Assembly (NCBI RefSeq): GCF_001245615.1
Contig: NZ_CWKH01000002.1
Location: 930,001 to 994,000, forward strand
Direction of reading: 5' to 3'
Source: Mycolicibacterium neworleansense
GTDB lineage: Bacteria; Actinomycetota; Actinomycetes; Mycobacteriales; Mycobacteriaceae
DNA length: 64,000 nucleotides
The notes below the pieces were generated by a model, which was not told the origin of the DNA, did no database searches, and worked only from the letters and a program-made list of their open reading frames with translations. Shown one piece after another: positions 1 through 8,495 of the stretch (position 1 is its first letter; every line of letters begins with the position of its first letter). Made by a program: the position numbers and the translations under genes.

Positions 1-2
1 CC

Positions 3-1700
3 GGAGCGATGGCCGAAGCCGGCGCGGTGTACGACCTACTGCGCGGACGCTTCGACGTCGACAAGCCCGTCACCAAACCGACGGCGCTCGAGGTGCTCGC
101 CGGACTGTACCGAAAGCCCTACCGCATAGTGCATCTCGCCGGTCACGGCTACTACGAACCCCCGGCCACCGCCGACGGCAAGGCCCGCAGCGGGATGGTG
201 CTCGACAATGGCGTCTTCCTCACCGCCGTCGAGGTCGGCCAGATGCAGCAGGTACCCGAACTGGTTTTCCTCAACTGCTGCCACATCGGCCAGACCGGGC
301 CCGAGGCCCCGGCGCGCACCCCTGCCGTCGAGTTCAATCGCCTGGCCGCCAGCGTTTCCCGCGAATTGATCGAGATGGGCGTACGCGCGGTGGTGGCCGC
401 CGGCTGGGCCGTCAAAGATGACGCAGCCAAGGAATTCGCCCAGAAATTCTACGAATGCATGCTCGGCGGAGAGACTTTCGGGTACGCCCTCAAGGCCGCT
501 CGCGGCCACACTCACGACCAGTTCCCCGACAGCAACACCTGGGGCGCGTACCAAGCGTACGGTGATCCGGACTACCGGCTCGATCCCACTGCCACCGGCA
601 CCACGGCGGCCGGGCCGGGACGGGTGGATGTCGCCGAGTTCATCGAGGCGGTGAACTACGTCGGCCGCAAGCCGGAAGTCGGTTCGACGAACCTGATTTC
701 GCCCAGCCTGGCCACCCAGCAGCTCAACGCGCTGGTGCAGGAATGTCCTGCCGACTGGCTGGAGCAGACCGATGTTCAGATGGCGATCGGCTACGCGTAC
801 GGCAATCTGCGGCGATTCGAGGATGCCCGCCGATACCTGATCGCCGCGCTAGCCGGGGAGGGTGAAACGTCGACGACGACCATGCGGGCCGTCGAGCAAC
901 TCGCCAACTTCGAGGCACGCATGGCCAACGATCTCGCCGACAGCGACCCCGAGCACGCCCAGGAGCTGTATGGAAAGGCCATCGAGCGCCTCGAGCGGCT
1001 CCTCGAGGTGTCCAAGACTGCCGAGCGGTACAACCTGCTGGGTAGCGCCTACAAGCGTCGGGCCGCTGCCGAACCGACCGCCGGGACCGCCAGGAAGATG
1101 CTGTGTCGAGCGTCCGACCTCTACCGTCAGGCGCATCTGCTCACCATGCAGCGTCAATGCCTCGACCCGTACGCAGTGCTGAACTGGCTGACCCTGGCGG
1201 CGATCCTGGACAAACCGGTGCCCGACGCTGATGCGCTGATCGATCGTTGCGAGGTCACCGCGCGCGAGCGGTTCTCGATTGACCGCACGTTCTACACGGC
1301 GGTCTCGATCGCCGACGCGGCCCTGGTGCGGGCGCTCAGATCAGGCCGGCTTGGGCAGAATGGCCAGGCCGGGGACCAGGAAGTTGCCCAGCTGCTGACC
1401 CGTTTCGAAGAAGTGGTCCGGCTGGCGGTGCCAACCCCGGGCAACCTCGATTCGGTCTGCACGCACCTGACCGTCACCGGCAAGCTGCTGATCAAGATTC
1501 AGCCCAACCGCGCCAGCAGCCGGATCACCGTGGCTCATCTCGCTGAAATGTGCCGGCGCATCGCCGGCGATCAACGCAACGGGCAGAGCGCCGAACCCAC
1601 TGCCGCCACGATTCCGACCAACGGGTCCGCCCCGAAAGCTGGTGCCGTGCAACCCAAGCCGCCCAAGCGCAGGCCGGGCGGCGTCGGGATATCGGCGTAG
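3..1700 (+). CDS. CHAT-domain (caspase-like) protein, 5'-truncated by window edge
   Basis: C-terminal part of a CHAT-fold cysteine-protease-like protein. The frame is still open at the window's first bases, and the fold normally needs more N-terminal sequence, so the gene very probably starts upstream; the ATG at 9 is unlikely to be the real start. Counting from that ATG, the catalytic dyad candidates are His46 (in VHLAGHGYY) and Cys90/Cys91 (in VFLNCCHIG), and the domain ends near residue 190 with the usual GDPDYRL block. Residues about 240-500 are helical and TPR-like, consistent with regulation by a protein partner. CHAT proteases cleave after partner sensing in several bacterial conflict systems; the target here is unknown. 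No metacaspase-type signal peptide is visible in this portion. The neighbouring pirin gene is convergent. Family call is firm, biological role is not. Confidence 0.85.
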   Translation, partial: GAMAEAGAVYDLLRGRFDVDKPVTKPTALEVLAGLYRKPYRIVHLAGHGYYEPPATADGKARSGMVLDNGVFLTAVEVGQMQQVPELVFLNCCHIGQTGPEAPARTPAVEFNRLAASVSRELIEMGVRAVVAAGWAVKDDAAKEFAQKFYECMLGGETFGYALKAARGHTHDQFPDSNTWGAYQAYGDPDYRLDPTATGTTAAGPGRVDVAEFIEAVNYVGRKPEVGSTNLISPSLATQQLNALVQECPADWLEQTDVQMAIGYAYGNLRRFEDARRYLIAALAGEGETSTTTMRAVEQLANFEARMANDLADSDPEHAQELYGKAIERLERLLEVSKTAERYNLLGSAYKRRAAAEPTAGTARKMLCRASDLYRQAHLLTMQRQCLDPYAVLNWLTLAAILDKPVPDADALIDRCEVTARERFSIDRTFYTAVSIADAALVRALRSGRLGQNGQAGDQEVAQLLTRFEEVVRLAVPTPGNLDSVCTHLTVTGKLLIKIQPNRASSRITVAHLAEMCRRIAGDQRNGQSAEPTAATIPTNGSAPKAGAVQPKPPKRRPGGVGISA

Positions 1701-1707
1701 TTGACCG

Positions 1708-2682
1708 TCAGCTCAGAGGCCGGTGCGGCATCAGCGCGTTCGGCGGGATCTGGCCGAACTTGCCCGCCTGGTAGTCCTCCAGTGCCTGGATGAGCTCGGA
1801 TTTCGAGTTCATCACGAACGGGCCGTAGTGGAAGACGGGTTCACGAATCGGCTTGCCGCCCAGCAGCAGAACCTCCATCGCGGGACGGTTCGAGTCCTGG
1901 TTTGCCTCGGCCGAGACCGTGATGCGGTCGCCGGGGCCCAGCACTGCGAGCTGGCCCTGCTGGATGGGATGTGCCACCGGGCCGACGCTGCCGCGTCCGC
2001 TCAGCACATACACCAGCGCGTTGAAGTCGCGGTTCCACGGCAGGTTCAGCTGCGCCCCTGGCTCGATCGTGGCGTGCGCCATGGTGATCGGGGTGTGGGT
2101 GCTGCCCGGGCCCTGCGCACCGTCGATCTCGCCGGCGATGATCCGGACCAGTGCTCCGCCGTCCTGAGAGGACAGCAGCTTCGCATCGGGACCTTCGATG
2201 GCCTGGTACCGCGGCGTCGCGAACTTGTCCTTCTTGGGCAGGTTCACCCACAGCTGGATGCCGTGGAAGGTGCCACCGCTCTCGACGAGCTCGGCCGGCG
2301 GGGTCTCGATGTGCAGGATGCCAGATCCGGCGGTCATCCACTGGGTGGCGCCGTCGGTGATCAGTCCACCGCCGCCATGCGAATCCTGGTGGGCGAAGCG
2401 GCCGTCGATCATGTAGGTGACGGTTTCGAACCCGCGGTGCGGGTGCCAATCGGTGCCGCGCGGCTCGCCGGGCTGGTACTCGACCTCACCCATCTGGTCC
2501 ATGTGAACGAACGGGTCTAGGTCTGCGGCGCTCACTCCGCCGAAGGCGCGCACGACGGGGAATCCCTCGCCTTCGTATCCGCGCGGGCCGGTCGTGATCG
2601 AACGGACCGGGCGTTCGGTGTCCGACGCCTGAGCTGCCGCAATACGGGGCAGGGTCAAGGTGTCTGCGGTGATGGCTGGCAT
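1708..2682 (-). CDS. pirin family protein
   Basis: A 324-residue bicupin of the pirin family. The N-terminal cupin carries the metal ligand set His80, His82 (DWHPHRGFE) and His124, Glu126 (GILHIE), which corresponds to the Fe-binding H-H-H-E of characterised pirins. The C-terminal cupin ends in the family block around GGKPIREPVFHYGPFV (residues about 275-290). Start chosen at the ATG at 2682 because a strong GGAGGTAGGAG ribosome site lies directly upstream. Pirins act as quercetinase-like dioxygenases or metal-sensing regulators; nothing here decides between them. The gene is monocistronic, facing the CHAT gene. A second, only distantly similar pirin lies at 43103-44071. Confidence 0.93.
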   Translation of the reverse strand: MPAITADTLTLPRIAAAQASDTERPVRSITTGPRGYEGEGFPVVRAFGGVSAADLDPFVHMDQMGEVEYQPGEPRGTDWHPHRGFETVTYMIDGRFAHQDSHGGGGLITDGATQWMTAGSGILHIETPPAELVESGGTFHGIQLWVNLPKKDKFATPRYQAIEGPDAKLLSSQDGGALVRIIAGEIDGAQGPGSTHTPITMAHATIEPGAQLNLPWNRDFNALVYVLSGRGSVGPVAHPIQQGQLAVLGPGDRITVSAEANQDSNRPAMEVLLLGGKPIREPVFHYGPFVMNSKSELIQALEDYQAGKFGQIPPNALMPHRPLS

Positions 2683-2751
2683 CTCCTACCTCCTGTTTGT
2701 AGTCTGATGCCAGCTATAACCGGACTGCGGTCCGATTATTCCCGCCGCCTG

Positions 2752-3177
2752 TCAGGACAGAGCAGCCAGCGCGGCCTCCCGGGCCTCGGCAGCAGAGGCC
2801 GTGGCCAGCACCGCGTCGGCGGCCGCGCGGCACTGCTGCAGCGTCACCTGCGAGATGCGCGCACCCACGGCCGCGATCGCCGCCGGCGCCATCGACAACG
2901 ACGTCACTCCCAGACCCACCAGGACAGCGGCCAGCAGCGGGTCGGCTGCGGCCTCACCGCAGACGCCGACCGGCTTGCCCGCCGCCGCTCCGGCGTCCGT
3001 CGCCGCGGCCGCGAAACGCCCGGCCTCGGCCGGGCGGTCGGCTTCATCGATGTCCGCGGCCGGAACCTGAATCTCCGGGAGCCTGCTGACCCGGATCACC
3101 GGTGCGTACTGCACACCCGGGACCACTGGAACCCCGCGCAAGACAGTCGGTGACGCAACCGGAGATGTAGTGCTCAT
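2752..3177 (-). pseudogene. ptsI: ptsI (PTS enzyme I) remnant with large internal deletion
   Basis: The 141-codon open frame joins two distant pieces of enzyme I. Residues about 10-55 match the extreme N-terminus (VLRGVPVVPGVQYAPVI), and residues about 58-120 match the extreme C-terminus of the PEP-binding barrel (GKPVGVCGEAAADP, then VGLGVTSLS). A normal enzyme I has about 550 residues, so roughly 400 are missing, including the phosphohistidine domain and most of the PEP barrel. The junction lies near 3005-3015 and stays in frame. The position is the one expected for ptsI: divergent from fruR and upstream of fruK-fruA-ptsH. It cannot phosphorylate HPr. The start at ATG 3177 fits a promoter whose predicted transcription start is almost at the ATG (leaderless). 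Whether the short protein is made is unknown. Confidence 0.85.
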
Positions 3178-3184
3178 GTGAGAC

Positions 3185-3230
3185 AGATTACAAGAATCCA
3201 TTGACAAGTCAACACACTCAAGCGTAAAAC
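3185..3230. promoter_or_regulatory. divergent ptsI/fruR promoters with central palindrome
   Basis: AT-rich gap between ptsI and fruR. A perfect inverted repeat TTGACAAGTCAA occupies 3201-3212. On the minus strand TTGACT (3212-3207) and TAATCT (3190-3185) are 16 bases apart and would start transcription at about 3178, at the ptsI ATG. On the plus strand TTGACA (3201-3206) and TAAAAC (3225-3230) are 18 bases apart and would serve fruR-fruK-fruA-ptsH. The palindrome overlaps both -35 boxes, so it is a natural operator for the adjacent DeoR-type FruR. The elements are seen directly; function is inferred. Confidence 0.55.
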
Positions 3231-3279
3231 AACAAATATCAACATTAATGCAGGCTCTAACCCACACAAACGGAGGCTC

Positions 3280-4047
3280 ATGTACGCCGAGGAGCGCCAG
3301 CAGGCCATCGCCGCGCTGGTCATGAGCAGGGGCCGCGCCTCGGTCGCCGAGTTGGCGCAGGCATATGACGTCACCACCGAGACCGTCCGCCGGGACCTTG
3401 CCGTACTCGACAAGGCCGGTGTGGTGCGTCGCGTCCACGGCGGGGCGGTCCCGGCCCGGGCTCTTCACCTGGTGGAAGCCGGCGTCGGAGAACGCGACAC
3501 CACCCGCGCCACTCAGAAAGATGCGATCGCCGCCGCCGCTGTCGACTTCTTCCCCCTCAGCGGCGCCAGTGTGCTGCTGGATGCCGGCACGACCACCGCC
3601 CGCGTCGCCGCGCAACTACCGACGGACCGGGAGCTCACCGTGGTGACCAACTCGGTGCCGATCGCCGGACATCTGGCCGCGATGCCCACCGTCACCCTGC
3701 AACTGCTCGGCGGACGGGTCCGCGGCCTGACCCAGGCCGCCGTCGGTGAGCAGGTGCTGCGGGTACTCGAGACCCTGCGGGTGGACATCGCGTTCATCGG
3801 CACCAACGCCATCAGCGTGCGCCATGGGTTGTCGACCCCGGACACCGAAGAGGCAGCGGTCAAGCGAGCGATGGTGCAGGCCGCGAATTACGTTGTGGTC
3901 GTAGCAGACTCGTCCAAGGTTGGTGAAGAGGACTTCGTCAGCTTCGCCCCCATCGAGTGCGTCGACACCTTGATCACCGACGACGAGATCTCGGGCACCG
4001 ACCGGGCACTGCTCACCGAGCACGGCGTCGAGGTGGTGACCGCATGA
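3280..4047 (+). CDS. fruR: DeoR-family regulator of the fructose PTS operon
   Basis: A 255-residue DeoR-family repressor. The N-terminal winged helix-turn-helix (residues about 18-50) contains the family signature VAELAQAYDVTTETVRRDL, followed by the DeoR C-terminal sensor domain (about 75-235) that binds sugar phosphates and has the conserved block LLDAGTT near residue 88. Start ATG 3280 has GGAGG at -10. It is the first gene of a tight operon: its TGA overlaps the fruK ATG (ATGA). In actinobacteria such regulators repress fru genes and are released by fructose-1-phosphate or related metabolites; the divergent promoter region just upstream holds a palindrome that could be its operator. Assignment as FruR rests on context. 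Confidence 0.9.
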   Translation: MYAEERQQAIAALVMSRGRASVAELAQAYDVTTETVRRDLAVLDKAGVVRRVHGGAVPARALHLVEAGVGERDTTRATQKDAIAAAAVDFFPLSGASVLLDAGTTTARVAAQLPTDRELTVVTNSVPIAGHLAAMPTVTLQLLGGRVRGLTQAAVGEQVLRVLETLRVDIAFIGTNAISVRHGLSTPDTEEAAVKRAMVQAANYVVVVADSSKVGEEDFVSFAPIECVDTLITDDEISGTDRALLTEHGVEVVTA

Positions 4048-5012
4048 TCATCACGGTCACCCCCAACCCCAGCCTGGACCGCACCGTCACCGTGGGATCG
4101 CCGCTGACGCGTGGCGCCGTGCAGCGCGTCGACTCCGTCACCGTGGAACCCGGCGGCAAGGGCATCAATGTGGCCCGTGCCCTGACGTTGGCCGGCGTCT
4201 CCGCCGAAGCGGTGCTGCCCGCCGCCGACGACGATCCATTGCTCGCCGGTTTGCGGACGCTTGGTGTGCCCTTCATCGGCGTTCCCATTGCCGAGCCGGT
4301 CCGCACCAATTTCGCCATCACCGAACCCGACGGCACCACAACGAAACTCAATGAGCGTGGCGCGGTCGTGGACGCCGATGCGCTCCAAGCGCTCACCCGC
4401 TGTGTGCTGGCCAAGGCGCAGAACGCATCGTGGGTGGTGATGTCCGGATCGCTGCCACCCGGGATCCCGGTCGACTGGTACGCCCACGTGGTGAGGCTTC
4501 TGGCCCCGCTTGGCTGCCGGGTCGCCGTCGACACCTCCGACGCGCCGCTGGCAGCGCTGGCGGCCGCATTCGAGGTGGCCGCACCCGATCTGATCAAGCC
4601 CAACGCCGAGGAACTCGCCGACCTCGCCGGAGTGCCCGCCGCCGACTTGGAACACGCTGCCGCCCAAGGCGATACAACGGCCGTGGTGGCCGCGGCCCGC
4701 CAGCTCGTCGCACGTGGTGTCGGCACGGTGCTGGCCACACTGGGTGCAGCCGGCGCCGTACTCGTCGACAACGACGGCGCCTGGGTGGCCACGCCGCCAC
4801 CGATCGTTCCGCGTAGCACCGTCGGCGCCGGGGACTCCTCATTGGCCGGCTACCTGCGCGCCGTCGTCGCCGGCGCCGAAGCCCCACAGCGACTACAGAT
4901 GGCCGTCGCCTACGGCAGTGCCGCTGCGGCCCTCCCCGGATCAGCCCTGCCCGGTCCAGCCCAACTCGACCTCGAAGCCGTCCGTACCCACCCCGTGAAG
5001 GTGCCACTATGA
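4044..5012 (+). CDS. fruK: 1-phosphofructokinase
   Basis: 322-residue PfkB-family sugar kinase that converts fructose-1-phosphate to fructose-1,6-bisphosphate, the step after PTS import of fructose. Visible family marks are the N-terminal ITVTPNPSLDRTV, the substrate-binding GGKGINVARAL at about residues 37-47, and the C-terminal anion-hole/catalytic motif GAGDSSLAGY near residues 263-272, with the catalytic Asp in GAGD. Start at ATG 4044 is fixed by the ATGA overlap with fruR; an upstream in-frame start at 3957 lies inside fruR and is not used. The stop overlaps the fruA start, again as ATGA, so the operon is translationally coupled. Confidence 0.95.
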   Translation: MIITVTPNPSLDRTVTVGSPLTRGAVQRVDSVTVEPGGKGINVARALTLAGVSAEAVLPAADDDPLLAGLRTLGVPFIGVPIAEPVRTNFAITEPDGTTTKLNERGAVVDADALQALTRCVLAKAQNASWVVMSGSLPPGIPVDWYAHVVRLLAPLGCRVAVDTSDAPLAALAAAFEVAAPDLIKPNAEELADLAGVPAADLEHAAAQGDTTAVVAAARQLVARGVGTVLATLGAAGAVLVDNDGAWVATPPPIVPRSTVGAGDSSLAGYLRAVVAGAEAPQRLQMAVAYGSAAAALPGSALPGPAQLDLEAVRTHPVKVPL

Positions 5013-7027
5013 CCCAACCGATCATCACCCCCGGTCTGGTCCTGCTCGACGTCGACGCGGGCGGTGACAAGGAAGCAGTCATCACCCGTCTGGTCGGCGC
5101 GCTCGCCGAGGCGGGCCGCACCACCGACAGCGACGGACTGGTGGGCGCCGCGATGGCACGCGAGGCCCAGTCCGCCACCGGGCTGCCCGGCGGCATCGCG
5201 ATTCCGCATTGCCGCTCCCCCTACGTCGATACCCCGACGATCGGATTCGCCCGGCTGTCACCCAAAGTCGACTTCGGTGCACCCGACGGCCCCGCCGACC
5301 TCGTATTCCTGATCGCCGCACCGGAATCCGGTGGAGCCGAGCACATGAAGCTGCTGTCGAGCCTGGCCCGCGCGCTGGTCCGCAAAGACTTCGTGGCCTC
5401 CCTGCGTGAGGCCGCCGACGTCGACGAGGTGGTGGCGCTCGTCGACGGTGTGGTGAATCCGGCGCCCGCCGCTCCCGTTCCTGCACCAGTCGCCGAGCCC
5501 GTCAAGGCCGTATCGATCGTCGCGATCACCGCCTGCCCCACCGGCATCGCCCACACTTATATGGCGGCCGATGCACTCAAGCAGGCCGCCGAGACCGCCG
5601 GCGTCAACTTGGCCGTCGAAACCCAAGGGTCGTCCGGCAGCACGCCGTTGTCCGCAACCACCATTGCGGCAGCGGATGCGGTCATCTTCGCCACCGACGT
5701 CGGGGTCAAGGACAAGCAACGCTTCGCGGGCAAACCCGTCATCGCCTCCGGCGTGAAACGCGCCATCAACGAGCCCGACACGATGATCTCCGAAGCGATC
5801 AGTGCCGCAAACGATCCCAACGCCCCGCGGGTGGCCGGCTCTGTTGGCGAGGCTGCTCCGGCCGCGTCGGGCGACGTGGGCTGGGGCACCCGCACCCGCC
5901 AGATCCTGCTCACCGGCGTGAGCTACATGATCCCGTTCGTCGCGGCCGGTGGCTTGCTCATCGCACTGGGATTCCTGTTCGCCGGGTACGACATCGGCAA
6001 CACCCCTGAGGGACAGCCGAGCCCGCTGGCCTACGGCATGAACTCGCTGGGCCACCACATCGCCGTCACCAACACCCTGGCAGACCTCCCGCCCGGCGGC
6101 CTGACGCAGTACCTCGGAGCGGTGCTGTTCACGCTCGGCGGGTTGGCCTTCATGTTCCTGGTGCCGGCCCTGGCCGGCTACATCTCCTTCGCGATCGCTG
6201 ACCGGCCCGGTATCGCACCCGGTTTCACCGCAGGTGCCGTGGCCGTGTTCGTCGGCGGCGGATTCATCGGCGGCATCGTCGGCGGCCTGATCGCCGGATT
6301 CGCCGCGCAGTGGATCAGTTCCTTCAAGGTGCCGCAGTGGTTCCGGGGGCTGATGCCCGTGGTGGTGATCCCCCTCGGTGCGTCACTGATCGTGGGCCTG
6401 TTGATGTTCCTGCTGCTCGGGCGTCCGCTGGCCGCGCTGACCACCGGCCTGACCAACTGGCTCAGCGGCATGACCGGAACCTCCGTCGTGGTTCTCGGCG
6501 TGATTCTCGGGCTGATGATGTGCTTCGACCTTGGCGGTCCGGTCAACAAGGCGGCCTACGCATTTGCCACCGCAGGCCTCAACGTCGCCGATCCCGCCAC
6601 CCTGCGCATCATGGCCGCGGTGATGGCGGCCGGGATGGTGCCGCCGCTCGCCATGGCACTGGCATCGACACTGCGGCCCGGGCTGTTCACCGAACCTGAG
6701 CGCGAAAACGGCCGCGCCGCATGGCTGCTGGGTGCCTCCTTCATCTCCGAAGGTGCAATCCCGTTCGCCGCGGCCGATCCGCTGCGGGTGATCCCGTCGA
6801 TGATGCTCGGCGGCGCCGTCACCGGCGGGCTGATCATGGCATTCGACGTCACGCTCAAGGCACCGCACGGCGGCATCTTCGTATTCTTCGCGATCGGCAA
6901 CCTGCTGTGGTTCCTGCTCGCCCTGGCCGCCGGCACCGTCGTCGCCGCCCTGGCGGTCATCACCGCCAAACAATTCGCCAAACCATCCATCACCACGCCG
7001 GAGACACCGGCGCTGGCCACCACCTAA
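5009..7027 (+). CDS. fruA: PTS fructose transporter, fused EIIABC
   Basis: 672-residue single-chain fructose permease of the phosphotransferase system. Order: EIIA (about 1-145) with phosphorylation-site His67 in GIAIPHCRSP; a Pro/Ala linker; EIIB (about 167-265) with Cys176 in ITACPTGIAHTYMAA; then EIIC (about 295-655) with about ten membrane spans, beginning ILLTGVSYMIPFVAAGG. All phosphotransfer residues are intact. It imports fructose and releases fructose-1-phosphate for FruK. Start by ATGA overlap with fruK. Phosphate must come from enzyme I through HPr; the enzyme I gene next door is gutted, so transport activity depends on another enzyme I elsewhere in the genome or is lost. Confidence 0.96.
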   Translation: MTQPIITPGLVLLDVDAGGDKEAVITRLVGALAEAGRTTDSDGLVGAAMAREAQSATGLPGGIAIPHCRSPYVDTPTIGFARLSPKVDFGAPDGPADLVFLIAAPESGGAEHMKLLSSLARALVRKDFVASLREAADVDEVVALVDGVVNPAPAAPVPAPVAEPVKAVSIVAITACPTGIAHTYMAADALKQAAETAGVNLAVETQGSSGSTPLSATTIAAADAVIFATDVGVKDKQRFAGKPVIASGVKRAINEPDTMISEAISAANDPNAPRVAGSVGEAAPAASGDVGWGTRTRQILLTGVSYMIPFVAAGGLLIALGFLFAGYDIGNTPEGQPSPLAYGMNSLGHHIAVTNTLADLPPGGLTQYLGAVLFTLGGLAFMFLVPALAGYISFAIADRPGIAPGFTAGAVAVFVGGGFIGGIVGGLIAGFAAQWISSFKVPQWFRGLMPVVVIPLGASLIVGLLMFLLLGRPLAALTTGLTNWLSGMTGTSVVVLGVILGLMMCFDLGGPVNKAAYAFATAGLNVADPATLRIMAAVMAAGMVPPLAMALASTLRPGLFTEPERENGRAAWLLGASFISEGAIPFAAADPLRVIPSMMLGGAVTGGLIMAFDVTLKAPHGGIFVFFAIGNLLWFLLALAAGTVVAALAVITAKQFAKPSITTPETPALATT

Positions 7028-7036
7028 GGAGAAACA

Positions 7037-7294
7037 ATGCCCAGCAAGACTGTCACCGTCGGTTCGGCCATCGGCCTGCACGCCCGCCCCGCCGCGATCA
7101 TCGCCGAGGCCGTGGTCAACGCAGGAGTCCCGGTCACCCTGTCCATGGATGGCGGCGAACCCGTCGACGCCGGTTCGGCCCTGATGATCATGACGCTGGG
7201 CGCCGGCAACGGAGCCCAGGTGACCGTGGAATCCGACGACGCCGACGCATTGGCCACCGTAGCCGGGCTGGTGGAGCAAGACCTGGACGCGTAG
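7037..7294 (+). CDS. ptsH: phosphocarrier protein HPr
   Basis: 85-residue HPr. The active-site histidine is His15 in the conserved GLHARPAA motif, and Ser47 sits at the regulatory serine position. It carries phosphate from enzyme I to the EIIA domain of FruA. The start at ATG 7037 follows AAGGAG nine bases after the fruA stop, so it belongs to the fru operon. The sequence shows no damage, which contrasts with the deleted ptsI at the other end of the cluster and suggests either a recent ptsI loss or a second enzyme I. Confidence 0.95.
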   Translation: MPSKTVTVGSAIGLHARPAAIIAEAVVNAGVPVTLSMDGGEPVDAGSALMIMTLGAGNGAQVTVESDDADALATVAGLVEQDLDA

Positions 7295-7351
7295 GTAGGC
7301 GCGAGCATCTCCATCGGTTCGACAACCCAATCGCGCGCCCAGCTTTCACCG

Positions 7352-8326
7352 CTATTCCCCCGCCGCGAAATCGAATAGCACGTCCGCCGTGCTGACACCT
7401 CGTTGTTGCAACTCACCCACGAGGATCTGGTCGCCGAATCGCGTTGGCGGGTAGTGGCCGCTGTGGTCGGTGAGAACCAGCAATCGCCCTTCGCGAACGC
7501 GAAACTCACCCGCCGCTGCCACCGGACCGCCTCCGGACAACGTCGAGTGGTGGATACGCGAAACAACGCGCCTCAGCGAGACATAGAAGTTACCGTGCGG
7601 ATCCATGATGAACAAAGCGAATTCAGCATTCGGACGCCAGCTCGCCGAAGCCATCCGGGTGTCCAAGACGCCTCCGTCGATGGTTCTGAATCGCCCCTCT
7701 TTGTCGATCACAACCCGATGGCGTTCGAGCCGCTCGGCGGACCACCGCTCGACTCCCGACGGCTGAGGTTCGAGATCAGGCAGGACGCGCCTTTGTGTGG
7801 AGCGGGCCTGGTGCCCCGTCTGCTCAATTGCCGTCAGCTGTGTGGGCTGCAGCATCAGCACACGACTGATCTGATCCATAATCTGTCGGACTTCGTGTTT
7901 GCCGCTCACCACAAGCGCAACACCTCGATCGCTCAGCTTTGCCGGAGCCAAGAATCCCACAACGGCACCCGACTCCAGCCGAAGCAACAATCCAGGTTCT
8001 TGCTTGCCCGCGATATCGCCGAATTCGAAACCCAGACGTTGGCTCACTTCAAGCTGACGCAGTTCAATTCTTGCGATGGGTTGGACCTCCCCCAATAACT
8101 GCTCCCAGTTGTCCAGTCGCAGCTCCAGAACTGGAGGCAACACCCAGGGGTAATTTCGCCGAAGCTCCATGGCCAACGCCTCTAGGAATTGGCGAATATC
8201 ATTCTCGGAATGTGGTGTCGTCGCCAGACGGACCGATCCAGCCTGGGCAAGAGCAGCCTCGATTGCGTCAAGATAGGCCTGAGGTCCCCCGACGAGGCAT
8301 CGCTGTACGACCATCGAACGCGACAT
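7352..8326 (-). CDS. two-domain protein: immunity-like N-terminus plus IQM-like C-terminal domain
   Basis: 324 residues from ATG 8326, chosen because GGAG lies eight bases upstream; longer in-frame starts have no ribosome site. Residues about 5-70 (GPQAYLDAIEAALA, then FLEALAMELRRNYPW) are clearly related to the whole of the small protein at 8496-8738. Residues about 190-324 (7352-7756) are a second copy of the C-terminal domain of the large protein at 8827-11478, sharing RIHHSTLSGG, AAGEF and the SGHYPP block. No signal peptide, membrane segment or WXG/YxxxD secretion motif is visible, so this copy looks cytoplasmic. Function unknown. It may be an orphan module or a decoy/immunity-linked copy of the toxin-like domain. 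Base composition is lower in GC than the flanking operons. Confidence 0.7.
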   Translation of the reverse strand: MSRSMVVQRCLVGGPQAYLDAIEAALAQAGSVRLATTPHSENDIRQFLEALAMELRRNYPWVLPPVLELRLDNWEQLLGEVQPIARIELRQLEVSQRLGFEFGDIAGKQEPGLLLRLESGAVVGFLAPAKLSDRGVALVVSGKHEVRQIMDQISRVLMLQPTQLTAIEQTGHQARSTQRRVLPDLEPQPSGVERWSAERLERHRVVIDKEGRFRTIDGGVLDTRMASASWRPNAEFALFIMDPHGNFYVSLRRVVSRIHHSTLSGGGPVAAAGEFRVREGRLLVLTDHSGHYPPTRFGDQILVGELQQRGVSTADVLFDFAAGE

Positions 8327-8495
8327 ATCAATCGCTCCGCGACTATCCAGGGTGCGGACGTACTTTAGACAATAAAGTATCTGGATAATCCTGCCATGCC
8401 ACCACATGGTCGCTAACCACCTGCCTTTACCGAGAAATTTGAACGCCTGCGAAACGCAAACTCATGCTGATTCGGACTCGCCATTCACAAGGGCC

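Noticed and set aside
6383..7330. Minus-strand open frame opposite fruA/ptsH
   Set aside because: Antisense shadow of a high-GC gene, Gly/Gln/His-rich without motif.
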